A stretch of 64,000 nt of DNA from NCBI GenBank assembly GCA_031308135.1, contig JAHLJT010000631.1:155823276-155887275 (forward strand), read 5' to 3'. This document shows, one piece after another, positions 1-12,957 of this stretch. Numbering within the stretch: the first letter of the stretch is position 1; every line of letters begins with the position of its first letter. The DNA comes from Acheta domesticus (Eukaryota; Arthropoda; Insecta; Orthoptera; Gryllidae). The notes beneath the pieces were generated by a model. The model was given only the letters and a program-made list of their open reading frames with translations, searched no databases and had not been told where the DNA came from. Made by a program: the position numbers and the translations under genes.

Positions 1-1045
1 TACAATATTGAAGATAGAGGTATTTTCGTAAAGAAATCTGTTCATCAAAATTAATCTTTAGGTTCGATTTTCAATAAAACGTCTGAATTTTTTAAATTGC
101 CGATGCTCTTTCTGTCTGAAATGTCGGCATTGTTCGTAATCCAACTCAGACGTTTGAAACAGCGTATGTATGTGGTCACAAAAACTAACTGTGTATGATT
201 TGATGTGTGGGCTAAAGTTATTTTGTGGACTGGAACACTTTTGAGAGTTCAAGTAGTATCATAATATGACTCAACCGTTTCAAATAATGCGAGAAATATC
301 GTGCTTTTGTAGCACCACTGGTTATTATTTGTGATGTTTTTCCCCAAAATAAAATGAAGTTTCGTAAAATAAATTTTTGATATTTAATGAATAATAGATG
401 AATTCCAAATCGTTAAGTCCATCATTTTATTTCAATCAAGAATTTATTATTTAATTGTTATTATTTACATAATGATTAAATAAATTTTATTTAAAATTTT
501 TAAAATGGTTTAAATTATAACCCGTACACTCACCTATTTGTAGAATTAGTGATAACCAAGCGGCAGATTTTTACCTTCTTGAATATTTTTTCTTTCAATG
601 TAAACACAATCTTTTAGGTTACTCATTCAAGTTTGAGGTATTAGGAGTATTATATGCAAATATTGTAGTGCCTATTAATGCCTTTATAACATTTGTGTTA
701 TGCATGGTGATTAAAATAAATTGTATAATATTTTCACTTTTTTTAAATTAAATGTGAGAAAGAAGAATATACTGTGCAGCATTAAAGTACCAGTTTGCAT
801 TTAATGAAAAACAAAAAGAGAGCTAATGTGGTTTAGCCTTTTTTGCTCAAATTTCCCAACAATGAAAGAAAGGGTTTCTACGAGGATTTGTCACAACAAT
901 GATGAAAGCAATCATTCCATGAAGGTAACAATTTTATGTTTACTTCGGAAACTTTCTACACAAGAACATAAATAAGGATAAGAAAGATATAAGGTGACTT
1001 TTTAAATGCCTGTCTTGCCTGCCTATTTTATAGTGTTATCTGTAA

Positions 1046-1256
1046 ACCCGCAGGTTCGTGCTTACACCTAGCACTCCTCCGTCCGGGCTGGGCAAGTGAG
1101 CGCGCGAGGCAGCGCTCCCCAGAGCAAGCGCGCGCACGTCGACAGCCTCTCTTAACGCAGGCGGCGCGCGACGACGGAGGACGCGCTGGCGACGCCCAGC
1201 GCCTCCAATGGCAGCCTTCGGTCCCACCCAGGCGCTGCCCCATCATCACAAGAGGC
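1046..1256. other. GC-rich, CpG-dense block
   Basis: About 210 bp are strongly GC- and CpG-rich in an otherwise AT-rich region. Both strands stay open simply because stops are rare at this composition; the encoded peptides are Arg/Ala-rich with no motif. It could be a remnant regulatory island or an unrecognised repeat. Similar blocks occur near 14.7, 16.8, 20.2, 42.5-44, 51.5 and 57.2 kb. Confidence 0.4.
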
Positions 1257-2506
1257 TGTTTGGCTCGAAGGGAAGCCAAGAAAATGTCTTGCTGCAAATA
1301 CAATTCTCTTAGATTAACTTAGCTTAGCACTTCTATTGGGTATCTTCCTGTTTAAAACGTTTTATTTGTGCTTTCCAAGTTAGTCATAAAAGTAAATTTT
1401 AAGCAAATACAGTTCCCCGTCGCGTACATTGTTGGATTAAGGAAGTTGTATGAAAATGTACCGGCAAAATTGCTTATTTCAATTTTTGCTTCATTACAAA
1501 ATCAGCTTTTATCTGATGAATCAATATAAGGTTTGTTGTAAATGCCGAAATGTTAGTATTAAAATCCAAAGCATTATCCATATCTCCAGGATTAAACGTT
1601 AAAAAATATCAGTTCCCGAATAGGTGATCGAGTCACGTCGACACCACAATTGCCGCAAAGGTGGTGAACCGGAAAGGGTCTAACCATGAGTGACGCAAGG
1701 ATAGAACCTAAATATTATCAGGATAAAGATTACCGTGTTCTCGAATGAATAGTATTATCTTATAATAGTTTCCTCAACGTGGAAAATGTAGAAAATGCAG
1801 TGTTGCAGAAAAATTCTATTAACTTTTAGAGGATCTATAGTGATCGAAGATTATCATTATTTGGCATGAAATATGTAGTAGGAAATCTCATGCTACGAAA
1901 ATACTAGTAATTTGAACAGTAGGCAATAAACTTTGCGCTGGCGATTGGGAAGTATCTTCCTGACTACGTTAGAATATGTGGCTGCCAACCAGCAGTGCAT
2001 GATGAGTTGACTATAAATGAGCCAATGCCTCATGTGACCCTTCTTGAAATAAGATTTCTGTTCGAGCACGCTAGCTATCATAATGAATTAAACTAATTTA
2101 TGCGCATCTCATTATAGTAAGCTATTTGTATGAGCTTTTGTTTTGTATATTCAGCTATAAAATTACGGTTGACAACGGCTTGCGATCCTTAGATTCTCAG
2201 AAAGATTGTTTCCGCTGCCCACATCACCTCATACTGGGAACTGCTTACAACTAACCCAAATTCTACGTAGTAATTCATTTACTATGACGTTAACTGCACA
2301 AGGCACACTGTAAATTCTAACATTTAATAACTTACATTTCTACGTAATTTGTTTAACTAAAAATTCATGTTACATCTTTCTCATCAGATGAACACGCGTT
2401 GGTTGCCGCTAATCTTCGCGGCAAGCCGGCCAGACCGCCGCAGGCCCAATGCGGCACACGTTGAGAGGACGTGACATCACTACGTACCCTCGCGTTGTAA
2501 CCTGCC

Positions 2507-2706
2507 TCGCGTGTGCAAGATCTTTTAGTTTTTCTTTATAGTCCAATGGCATATGACGAACTACAGTGCTTTGCCAGCCGTCACAATGTTGAGACGTGCC
2601 TGTGCTGCTCATTCAATATTCTCTTCACTTGTAACATGTTACACATACGCGCGTGCAAGACTCTTTAGTTTTTCTTTGTAGTTCAATGTCATACGACGAA
2701 CTAGTC
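2507..2706. repeat. Local duplication of a ~60 bp segment
   Basis: The segments at 2507-2566 and 2649-2706 share CGTGTGCAAGA/CGCGTGCAAGA, then TCTTTAGTTTTTCTTTRTAG, then CATAYGACGAACTA. They lie about 142 bp apart as direct copies with several substitutions, so the duplication is not recent. Confidence 0.6.
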
Positions 2707-5700
2707 AGTGTCATCAACTACATCATATTTTTTATGTGAACTTTGTACGTGTGAACCATGAACTGCATCTTGAGTGTCATGCGATACGTGTTCTCGCACT
2801 GCCATTTGCAACAGCAAATTTGTACATTTATAATGTGACAAAACATTTCTACACAATACAGAAGTCGATTCTCATGTGTTACGCAATAGTTCCATAATTC
2901 TTCTTTGGCAGTATCTTTTCTTGTGTTCACGTTTGACTAAATAACTGTACAATGGAAGGCTTCAACATGTTGCGCAATGTGACGCAACCCATCTACTCTA
3001 CATTCTCGCCTTTACATCTAACATTCAACCCATCTAACATTCTCGCCTTTACATTTAATTGAGCATCTAATTCCCTATGTGGCAGCATTGCTGCAGTAAA
3101 GTAAGTGATCTGTGCACAGCAGCAGAGTCCTCATTAATTCTGTCGTGAGCCTCTTGTATGCAAGATACAACATCTTATCTGCTGCGCACGTAACACTTCT
3201 GCCGCGTGTGTCACCCCTGCGTCACCCCCACTCATCACGTCGGATTGGCCGGGGTAATCTACAGCTCATTTATGCCAACATAACAGCTGATCTTATTGCA
3301 CCAATGCACAAGCGTTTGTTACCACCAGTATAATAATTATCTGTGATACAACAGCCTCACAGTTCACCTAAATTCAACTTCTTAATTTTACCTGTGCCAA
3401 GAACTTTAATTTTAACAATTTCAATAATTTAATTCGAACCACAGGAATTTTATGTTTATGCTTAATTGACACTGTCATTCAATTACTTGCAAGGTATTAA
3501 TTTCATTACCTTGATTTCTTGTGTAACAGTCTTTGATCTAATTATCTGTATTCATTCTACATGCTTCTCAATTCATTTGTGGCGATGACAGCACCTGAAG
3601 GAACATTTTCAGAAACGCGAGATTGGTGACTCGTTCATCAACAATCAATTCATCACCAGTGGTTCTCTAGGTAAGCAGCAACCAGAGGATGTGACAGCAT
3701 AAATTGGCTTCGTCTTAATTATTCACAATATTCCGCTATTCACAACACGCGCTTCATCTTACAATTTCCCAAGACATGAATTGTGGCAAAAATTTTCGAG
3801 TCTGTACGTACTTGTATTGGTGACATATAATTACAGTTACTAACTTCATTCACCTGCAAGGGAGCCAAAGATGATCAATTTTTACCAATAATTCTGTGGG
3901 GGAAAATTGTATACTCGGTGTTACAGAATGACTGTAACAAATTGCTAGGGCATATAGAGGGACTGAAAGTGATCACTTTTTGCCACTGTTGGAAATTTCA
4001 CATGAAGTTACATGTAACATTTTCCCCTTATAATTGTAGGCAACTCATTATGCACTGGTGTTTGGCGGGTCACGATCTGACTCAAAAATAGGAATTTAGT
4101 GTACATGCCTAACATAATTGCATGATGGACTGCGTAACAATAAGTTGCAAATGCCATGTATGTTTCTTATATGAATTTTTCCACCACATTTTCAATGGCA
4201 GAAAGCGATAATTTTCGACCCATGTACATGTACTAGAAGATCGTAACGTATTCTGTGACAAGTTACACATTACATTTGCCTCCGAATTGTAGGCAAAGTA
4301 CTGTACATTGATGTTTAACACATGATCTTTTTGACTGCGCCTGAATGAAACTCACCAAACATAAATGCATGATTAGTTGCTGGCCAACAGGGGAAAATGT
4401 TACCGCCTGCAGGTACGAAGTAAATCGTTGGAGATCCATAACTGTGAAATGGTCAAATAATCAAAAAAATAACTGGATCAAAACCGACCACTGCCTAGGT
4501 AAGATTTGAAGATGTCACCGAATAATTTCAGGCGGATGCAGATCCTAAGGAAAGGGTCAACGATCGCGAGTTTGCTTGGCTGCCTGGGGTGGTTAGTAAT
4601 TTGTCTTGTAAAGAGTTCAAATCCATTACAGTGCCAATTACAGAGTGTGTTTACCTTCGTGCACCATATTTGTAATCAAAAACATTTCGGAGGCTTTAGA
4701 ATATTCCATGACTCTTGAACTTTGCTCCAATCCTATCGCCTCGCATTTTGCACCCTACGAAGCCCAGGCGACGAGGTATGGGACAGCGACACCTTCTACA
4801 GCAATATATGCAGGATTGACGCAGGAATCTTATGACACTACCAGCCTAGTTATTTCGACAGGCCACAAAAATTACTAAAAGGGAAGTCTCATTAGATACG
4901 AATTCATCCGCTTAGGGTCTTTTATGTATCATCTCTTTGATGGGACTTCGTCCGTATTAGTAACTTGAAATCTAGTTACTTCTTTCAATCGTTCTATTTA
5001 AATGGTCGATGGATTTCAACACTACGATTAAAATTTTGACTAGAATTTGTCCTATTTATTGTGTAAGAATTTCTCGAAATTATTAAACGTGCATATACGT
5101 ACATTTGATAAAACATCAAAAATAGGACTGCTTGATTGTGAAGTACTATTTGATGTTTGATGACGCTTTTAAATTTTTGGAGACAGAAATATTTCCTTAT
5201 TGTGATGTATGTCAGTGCCAAAGACTTACAACCAATTTTGTGGTAGAGTACCAGAAAACAAGTATCTAAACTAATATTACAAGCCCTCCCCTGACTTCCA
5301 CCATCAACAAGATAGTAATGTAACATTATATACCAAGAGAGAAAAAATATGATGACAGTCCATCATCAATAGTTTCCTTCGTGGAAAAATAGGTGCAATA
5401 GGCAGCATTTCCTTGAAAGAGAACATCAGAAAAACAAAGAAGACACGTTTGTGTTAAGAATAATTTCTTTACTTAAAAGGTATATATAGGTAACAAATTC
5501 ACGAAAAAAATATGAAGAACTGATCAGTAGACAAAGGATGTTTAGGCACTAAAAAATCGCCTTTTAGATGTCTATCGGCCATTGTTAAATGCCTGAAAAT
5601 TACAAAAATAAGGACAAAAATGTCACTACCATAAGTTACATACAGAACAAAAAGGAACTAGTGGTTTTACTTTCTCGCATTATTGAGAAGAGTTATGTAA

Positions 5701-6646
5701 AACAGAAATATTGCCGTTGATGTTTTACCAACACCTCAACAATGACTTGAAAACGTCCAATGCAAACAAGCAATCATTTCGTTAATCAGGAACAGCAATT
5801 ATTTCCTACTTTTGTCAATGAAACAAACAAATACATTTATCTGTTATAGTATTTTCAGCACATAATCCAGAAAATCAATAATAATTTTAAATAAGCTTGC
5901 TTTGATTACATTGAAGCTAGCTTTCAATTTTTGATAACTAGAATTACCATATAGTAAAATACCATACAGATATCAAAATACCATATAGTAAAGAAGTATA
6001 TTTGTTACTTCTACGTTAAAATTATTACCTTCAAACAGTCATCATAACCGATAACAATGGGATGAATTCGAAGAACCTTGGAAAACTGCTTTGCTATTTT
6101 GCGAAATGATAACGCGTTAAATGAAGTTATTGTCACAAGAGAGATTGATAGCAACAAAACCCGGTTAAAAGTTTCACTTTTGCTGCCAAAAACTATTCCA
6201 ACTTTGTGCGTTTGTTTTTGAAAAAGTTAAAACTGTATGAAATATTAAATGAACGAACACTATGATAAACAACTTTGTAGATACGGCAGTTAAGTGCTAC
6301 AAACTTGGAGATTGTCTTTCAAGATGTCTTTAACCCTTGGATGCATGACCCGGGTCTTTTGGACCCGGCGGCATATTTGTGTCTGAGTTTCTTTATCAAA
6401 TTTACATTTTAGAACCTCATCTTCTTTTAATACTTTAATTAATGTTTTCGTTTTCACATTATAGTATGTTTTGAGCATGTGGGTTAGTTGTTATTTTTAT
6501 TTTTCAATATTTTTGTCTTTATACCTCTTTTACATAACCCGGGTGTTTTAGACCCGGAGACATATTTGTGCAATTTGTATCACGGCACGGGCTTTAGAAA
6601 TAATCAGTGAGTATCTGCTGGCCATCTACTGGCCATTTTTTTGTTA

Positions 6647-7649
6647 TAGCGTTTTCCATTCGCTGCACTGAAACCCACCCTTGTGCAGGGCAAATACGTC
6701 ATCGCTCCGCAACAGTGCTGCCCCACACGCGTGAAGGGCAGCAGTGGGGCAACCATGAATGAATCGGATTCCCGAACTGAGTCAGTGCGTGTACGCTATG
6801 CAATGAGATTATAGACAGCTGTTCTTGGTCTGACACACTGACATAACTCGAAAAATAAGGATTTTGGAATAGTGATCGTTGTTATAATTTTTATAATAAT
6901 TATTATTATTTTAACACATCTTGTACGAAGTCTTTTGGTAATTGTTTACTCCTTAATTCATAGAGTATTAACGCGTGATTCTTTATTTAAAGACTACCGA
7001 AAACTTCAAAAGCGAATCTGTCGAAAGCTCATTTCTCGAGATTTGCCAGTAATTGATTTCGAACACAGTGCACTACATTTCGAACCAAAAGGCTTCTGCA
7101 GAATTATTTGGTTATTGAAAACTATTAAAATATTAATATGAGCATTTCCGCTTGCGCATGCAAGAAACTCTTCTTGGCACATTGTATATTTTAATGATTT
7201 TGTAAGGGTACAGGTTTGTTTACTGAATAGCACTGGATTTGTTAACATGCAGTAATTCACGGTTGAATTTTACGAAAACACAAACTGATTTTCCGAACTT
7301 CGAGTATGTCACAGTTATTTTAAAGCATTTCTTGTAAAACATGGTATACTCGATCATTCAAAGTGTCCCTGAGTGAGAGGAGATCCTCAATTGCCTTACT
7401 ATTTCACCACGTATCCAAATCAACATTCATAACTTCCATACCTAACCTCAAAATGGCCCAGTGCAATGGAATGCACCGTCGAGCTTGTCAGTGCAGGTTA
7501 GGGCGCCCCGAGTGCACCCTGGTTCAGTGTCATTGTGCGAATGGAACATGGGCTTCACTGCACTGGTGCGCCCTAGCGGCCGATTGGAACACGAAAGCTG
7601 CCCTGAGTGTGCACTGAGTGCGCACCAGTGCGGCGAATGGAAAACGCTA
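6647..7649. mobile_element. Harbinger-type MITE inside piggyBac 5' region
   Basis: Both ends carry TAGCGTTTTCCATTCGC followed by NGCACTG in inverted orientation (left 6647-6670, right ending 7649). The trinucleotide TTA flanks it at 6644-6646 and 7650-7652, as expected for PIF/Harbinger. The interior has no transposase; an 89-codon ORF at 6872-7141 starts with an Ile-rich hydrophobic stretch and resembles nothing known. The 7440-7640 part is rich in GTGCA-type motifs. A TA target duplication cannot be excluded because TA adjoins the TTA, so the superfamily call is tentative; the element boundaries are firmer. Confidence 0.65.
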
Positions 7650-7951
7650 TTAGAGTTTATTCATAAGTACTGGCAGTAGAGTGCAGCACTTATGTTAGTT
7701 ATTATTTGCAGTTGTAGCTTGAGACTAGATATTCTGTTTTCATGCAACGTGAATATTTGATTTACTTTCATTGTTGGGATACGAGTGTTTCCTGCCGTTT
7801 CATTGTTGTGATAAGAACTGTTCGTAGTTTACGATAAGTGGTGAGCTATTACTTGCAATTTATCTTTAGCCATTGACCGTTACAAATTATTTGTGAGCTT
7901 AAAATTTTTAATCTCTAGGTTAGTGTTATTTTCTTCTATGTATAATGCGAA

Positions 7952-10900
7952 ATGACAAAAACGAATTGTAACCTGTTTCTTGAAGATATGTCTACATCTC
8001 GGAGAAACAGGGAGACTGATGCAGTGCCATCCTCTTCCACAAACTTTGAAACAGTCATTTCGGAGTGGATTGCTGAAGATGAGTACTTGAGTTCAGGTGA
8101 GAGCATTTTTTCGGTCTCTGACGAGTCCTTTATGCCTTCGGAAGCAGAGAAAAGTTCATCAGGGAGTAATTCGTCTGAAGGATTTTCGAGCTGTGAAGAT
8201 GGAGAAACATCTTTATTGCATAATGTCATCAAAGGGTCCCCCCGATAAGATGGTAAAAAGTTCCCCTCAACCAAATTACATATGAGTGGTTACACTATAA
8301 TTCTAACATAAAAATAATATTTTTGAAAGGTTTTTTAGCCTCCGTCCTACCACCCACGCCCCTATAGAGCCAAAAACGTGTTTTTTTAATTTCAATTTTT
8401 TTCGACAACTGAACACTATTTTATCAGACTGAAAAAAATATGATAAATAAGAACACGTCTTGGACTATCAGAAAAATATTTTTTAATATTTTGCCAGGCC
8501 CAAATTCGAACACAAAAAAATATTTTCGAAAAAAAATATCAAGAAATATTTTTTTACTGTGTCTTAGAAGCCTGGAACAGGCTCGAAAAAAATGTCAAAG
8601 GTCCCTCTTCACACACAACTTGTGTATTTTTTTCAGATTTTTCCGATTACTGGGCTGCAGTTAAAAAAATAAAAACCATTTTCCCGCCTTTAAAACACCT
8701 GGACTTTCAATATACTTTGAAACTGATTGCAACGGTTCTCTGCATTTATTTTAGTGTTTATTATACATTTGTATACATTGCTGTATCACCCAAAAAGTTT
8801 TGATTTTGGAATATACTTACGAAGTATCATTTTTAAAGCTTTCTAATCGTTTGCATAAGTAATCGTATGCTACGGAAAGACGATAGTTTTAGCAATTTAT
8901 AAGAAACAATCGACACAAGACCTTGTAAGTGTGATACTGGTGGATAAAGAATTACACCCCATCCTACATCAAACAGATTTTGGAAGAAAAAATAGCAGTT
9001 TGCAGATTATGACATACAAAAAAAGATTATTGCAACACACATTATAATGCTAAATAACTCGGTTCTCTGCATTTATTTGAGTGTTTATTATACATTTGTA
9101 TACATTGTTGTAGCACCCAATAAAGTTTTGATTTTGGAATATACTTACGAAGTATCATTTTTAAAGCTTTCTAATCCTTTGTATGAGAATATCATACGCT
9201 AAGGAAAGATAATAGTGTTTGGCAGTTTATTAAATAATAATTCCGTCATATTTGAGGGATAATTGGGGGACATGTGGAAAAATTAAGGGGAAGAGGTTAG
9301 ACCCAGATTTACAAGAACTGTTTTACTTGTCTTAGAACACAGACACTGGCACGAAAATAATCTTAAAACTTCATCTCAGAATGCTTGTGAATTTTTTTCA
9401 TATTTTTTTAATAGCTGGGTCATAGTTTTTAAAAAAAACTAAGACATTTGTAGTCAACCACTTGGCAGTTCGGCAGTTGCCGCGTCCTAAGCACGTGCGA
9501 CCTTGCTTGAGGAGGAAGGCCACAGAATAGCAGCTAAAACGTTGACAACTGAGCGTAGAACGCGGCGCCTCCCGGACAGATAAATAGTAACGCATTGGTT
9601 GCGGAAGCCTGTGGTCTCACGTCTGTAGATTGTTTCAGACTAGAGAAAAAGTTGTCTTTTCCTTTACCTAAGTATTTGTTCTTGAATAAGTATAAATATG
9701 GAGACACACGTACAATCTATACATGTGCGAAAACTCTGCACTTTGTAAATAATAATTGTACCGAAATTGAAAATTGATTTAATGTAGCACCCAACTGCAA
9801 ACGCTCATCCCCCGAAAAGTAGTTTACGGCATTATAGACGAGATACTGTGCGAAAGAATGCATTCCAATATTGCTGAGCGTTGAGATACAAATTCGCAGA
9901 AAATAAAATGGTCCGGTTAATTTTATCGTGAAAGATAATTTCAGTATTTTCCTTCAATTTAATTTTACATTGATATCGGCTTCTGTTTTCTGTCCATCTG
10001 TGCTACGGAAAAGGCGCACCCAAAAGAACTAATATGGAAAATTGTAAAATGAGATGATCATGAAAGTGGTATTTTGAAAAATACATCCCAACAACATAAT
10101 GGGGGCCTAATATGTTCCCCTTCACTTCCCCACTGTCCCCCATCTATCCTGCACACGAAATGTCCCTTATCATTTCCCCATTTGTCATCTACCCGTCCCA
10201 CAAAACATGTGTGTTAAAATTTACTTGTTCTAAAAAAAAGGCGTGTCCCCATGAGACAAGCAAACCTGGTTTAAAAGGCTTAGGAAGCATCGCTTCCGAG
10301 TTATTTACCATTATAATGTGTGTTGCAATAATCTTTTTTTGTATGTCATAATCTGCAAACTGCTATTTTTTCTTCTAAAATCTGTTTGATGTAGGATGGG
10401 GTGTAATTCTTTATCCACCAGTATCACACTTACAAGGTCTTGTGTCGATTGTTTCTTATAAATTGCTAAAACTATCGTCTTTCCGTAGCATACGATTACT
10501 TATGCAAACGATTAGAAAGCTTTAAAAATGATACTTCGTAAGTATATTCCAAAATCAAAACTTTTTGGGTGATACAGCAATGTATACAAATGTATAATAA
10601 ACACTAAAATAAATGCAGAGAACCGTTGCAATCAGTTTCAAAGTATATTGAAAGTCCAGGTGTTTTAAAGGCGGGAAAATGGTTTTTATTTTTTTAACTG
10701 CAGCCCAGTAATCGGAAAAATCTGAAAAAAATACACAACAAGTTGTGTGTGAAGAGGGACCTTTGACATTTTTTTCGAGCCTGTTCCAGGCTTCTAAGAC
10801 ACAGTAAAAAAATATTTCTTGATATTTTTTTTCGAAAATATTTTTTTGTGTTCGAATTTGGGCCTGACAAAATATTAAAAAATATTTTTCTGATAGTCCA

Positions 10901-12556
10901 AGTCGTGTTCTTATTGATCATATTTTTTTCAGTCTGATAAAATAGTGTTCAGTTGTCGAAAAAAATTGAAATTAAAAAAACACGTTTTTGGCTCTATAGG
11001 GGCGTGGGTGGTAGGACGGAGGCTAAAAAACCTTTCAAAAATATTATTTTTATGTTAGAATTATAGTGTAACCACTCATATGTAATTTGGTTGAGGGGAA
11101 CTTTTTACCATCTTATCGGGGGGGACCCTTTCAGCCGGGTCCTTTGAGGGGCGTTACAACTGTAAATTTAAAAGATGCTTGGGACTATTTTATCCCTTCA
11201 GTAATTGTGGAGGAAATTCAAAGATGTACAAATTTGGAAGCAAAACGAGTATCTTTGGAAAAACGAAAAAAGTGGCAATATATTAGTATTGCAGAAATGA
11301 ATGCATTTCTTGGAATACTTCTTCACTCTGGTGCAGATAAAAATTGGGACGTTCCAATTAGAGAAATATTTTTGGGTAATTATGCCAATCCAGTTTACCG
11401 AGCAACGATGTCTGTCACTAGGTTTGAAGACATTAGGCGGTATCTTCGTTTTGATGACGGACAAGGGAAGCCAGATTACAAACTGATAATCTTGCTCACA
11501 TTAGTTACATTTGGGAAGTATTCATTCAACAATGCCGCAAAGTATTTGTGACAAATGAGCATGCTACGATTGATGAACAACTAGTGTCTTTCAGAGGACG
11601 ATGTAAATTCAAGCAATACATGCCTAATAAACCAGGAAAATATGGCTTGAAAATGTTTTGGATGTGTGAGTCGTCTACAGGGTATGCTATAGATGGATTG
11701 ATTTACACGGGAAGAAAGGTTAGCGGACCTCCTCAGAAAGACATAGCTATGAACACCGTGAAGCGCTTGGTGGAGACAATTACAAACTCTTCCCGAAATG
11801 TCACTATGGACAACTATTTTACAAGTATGCCTTTTGCTCGTTACCTTTTAGATAGAAGGTTAACACTCGTAGGAACAATGAAAGAGAACAAGAGAGATAT
11901 ACCAGTAGAATTTAAATCCAAATTTGCTATCGATGTTTACTCGTCCAAATTTGGTTTTCAGAATGACATGACATTAGTTAGCTATGTCCCAAAAAGAAGA
12001 AAATTGTTGTACTTCTAAGTACAATGCATCATAACAAAATCATTGAAGAGAGTACAATGAAGAAGAAACCAGAAATTGTGTTATTTTATAATAAAACTAA
12101 AGGAGGTGTAGATATCATGGACCAGAAAGTAAAAAATTACTCCTGCAAACGTCAAACAAAAAGATGGCCGATGGTACTTTGGTGTAATATAATGGATATC
12201 GTTGCATTGAACGCCTTTATACTTCACCAATGGCAGCATCCCAATTTTCATCCAAAGATTTCCCAAAAAGGCGCCTATTTCTCAAGGAGTTGTCAATAGA
12301 AATTATGACACCTTATATGATGGAAAGATCATCAAAAGCCTCTCTACAAAGAAGCATAAGAATGGATATGCAAAAGTTTTTGGGTGAGGCAGACACTCGA
12401 AATTCTGATCAAACAGAGCAACGTAAAACAGTAAAAAAAAGATGTTTTATATGCCCATCATCCAAAGATCGAAAAGTTACGACAACCTGCTGCAGATGTA
12501 GCAAGCATGTGTGCAAGGAGCACAGCTTTTTGATTTGTGAGAACTGCAGAGAATGA
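7952..12556 (+). pseudogene. piggyBac transposase, disrupted
   Basis: A cut-and-paste transposase of the DDE_Tnp_1_7 family, in pieces. The acidic, Ser-rich N-terminus (7952-8230) is cut by the 2.9 kb inserted element. Homology resumes at about 11132 with the piggyBac N-terminal domain (for example MNAFLGILLHSG and FEDIRRYLRFDD). Frameshifts near 11480, 12005 and 12265 separate the following segments. Candidate catalytic aspartates remain readable: TIDEQLVSFRGR, MDNYFTS, and GGVDIMDQ, which holds the last two. A C-terminal Cys/His-rich zinc domain (CFICPSSK ... CCRCSKHVCKEH ... CENC) ends at TGA 12556. Removing the insertion does not rejoin the flanking frames exactly, so further indels exist. 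The protein cannot be made as it stands. Confidence 0.9.
8232..11130. mobile_element. 2.9 kb long-inverted-repeat element without transposase
   Basis: Two near-identical inverted arms, 8232-9062 and 10296-11130 (about 830 bp each), enclose a ~1.2 kb centre. The outer ends read AAGGGTCCCCCC in inverted orientation, and the host trinucleotide TCA occurs on both sides (8229-8231 and 11131-11133), a plausible 3-bp target duplication. The C/G run differs by one base between arms. The segment 8733-8910 recurs as a diverged direct copy at 9059-9237, immediately inside the left arm. No transposase motif is visible in the centre, so it is non-autonomous and foldback-like. Superfamily unknown; a 3-bp duplication allows Harbinger or CACTA-like, but the ends match neither consensus convincingly. 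Confidence 0.82.
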
Positions 12557-12779
12557 ACAAGTTTTTTAAAAATTTAAAAAACATTTTGAATCTTTTGTGC
12601 GTATTTAGTATTTAGAAACGTTTGTGATTTAATTATATTTGACAAAATAAATAACTATGATCATTGAAATACGTAGAAAAAATATTTATTTCAAAAATAC
12701 CCTGAAAAAAAGCACCGGGTCTTTTGGACCCGGGTCATGGAAAAGTGTTAAAATAGTAAGTCATGCATCCAAGGGTTAA

Positions 12780-12957
12780 AGAGATTTCATTAAGCAAAGG
12801 GTGTCATGTGTAACGAAAATGTAGGGACACATTGGTTTAGGTTATGCTACTTACAACATGTGTAATAATATATTCACAGTTGATAAGAAATAAATTTAAT
12901 AAATTTGTGAAAACCCACTTTTATTAACCCTGCAGTGGTAACGTGACTTATTGAAAC
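12780..12957. repeat. Direct repeat copy 1 (matches 14961-15140)
   Basis: About 178 bp beginning GATTTCATTAAGCAAAGGG within the first 25 bases and ending at GTGGTAACGTGACTTATTGAAAC recur with few changes at 14961-15140. The repeat includes TTAACCCTGCAGTGGTAACG, which looks like the end of the second piggyBac-like element. Copy 1 directly abuts the TTAA of the first piggyBac. Confidence 0.8.

Larger units (their letters stand above)
1..6329. other. AT-rich non-genic DNA with small repeats
   Basis: No ORF here resembles a known protein; the longest (about 110 codons at 4994-5326) has no recognisable motif. The stretch holds a GC-rich block near 1046-1256, a ~60 bp duplicated segment (2507-2566 and 2649-2706), an 18-bp repeat near 3000 and 3035, a weak diverged duplication around 3950-4335, and two copies of a dispersed repeat (about 243-320 and 5655-5790). 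I see no promoter or splice structure I would defend. Confidence 0.6.
6330..12779 (+). mobile_element. piggyBac element carrying two nested insertions
   Basis: The element lies between two TTAA copies (6330-6333 and 12776-12779), the target duplication typical of piggyBac. It begins CCCTTGGATGCATGA and ends with its exact reverse complement. The 19-bp subterminal palindrome CCGGGTCTTTTGGACCCGG abuts the left TIR but sits about 25 bp inside the right TIR, the same asymmetric layout known for canonical piggyBac. A second, variant palindrome lies at 6538-6557. Removing the two inner insertions (6647-7649 and 8232-11130) leaves about 2.5 kb, a normal piggyBac length. The transposase inside is broken, so the copy is not autonomous. 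Confidence 0.92.

Noticed and set aside
4994..5326. 110-codon minus-strand ORF as a gene
   Set aside because: Longest ORF in the first 6 kb apart from repeats, but length is within chance for this composition and no motif is visible.
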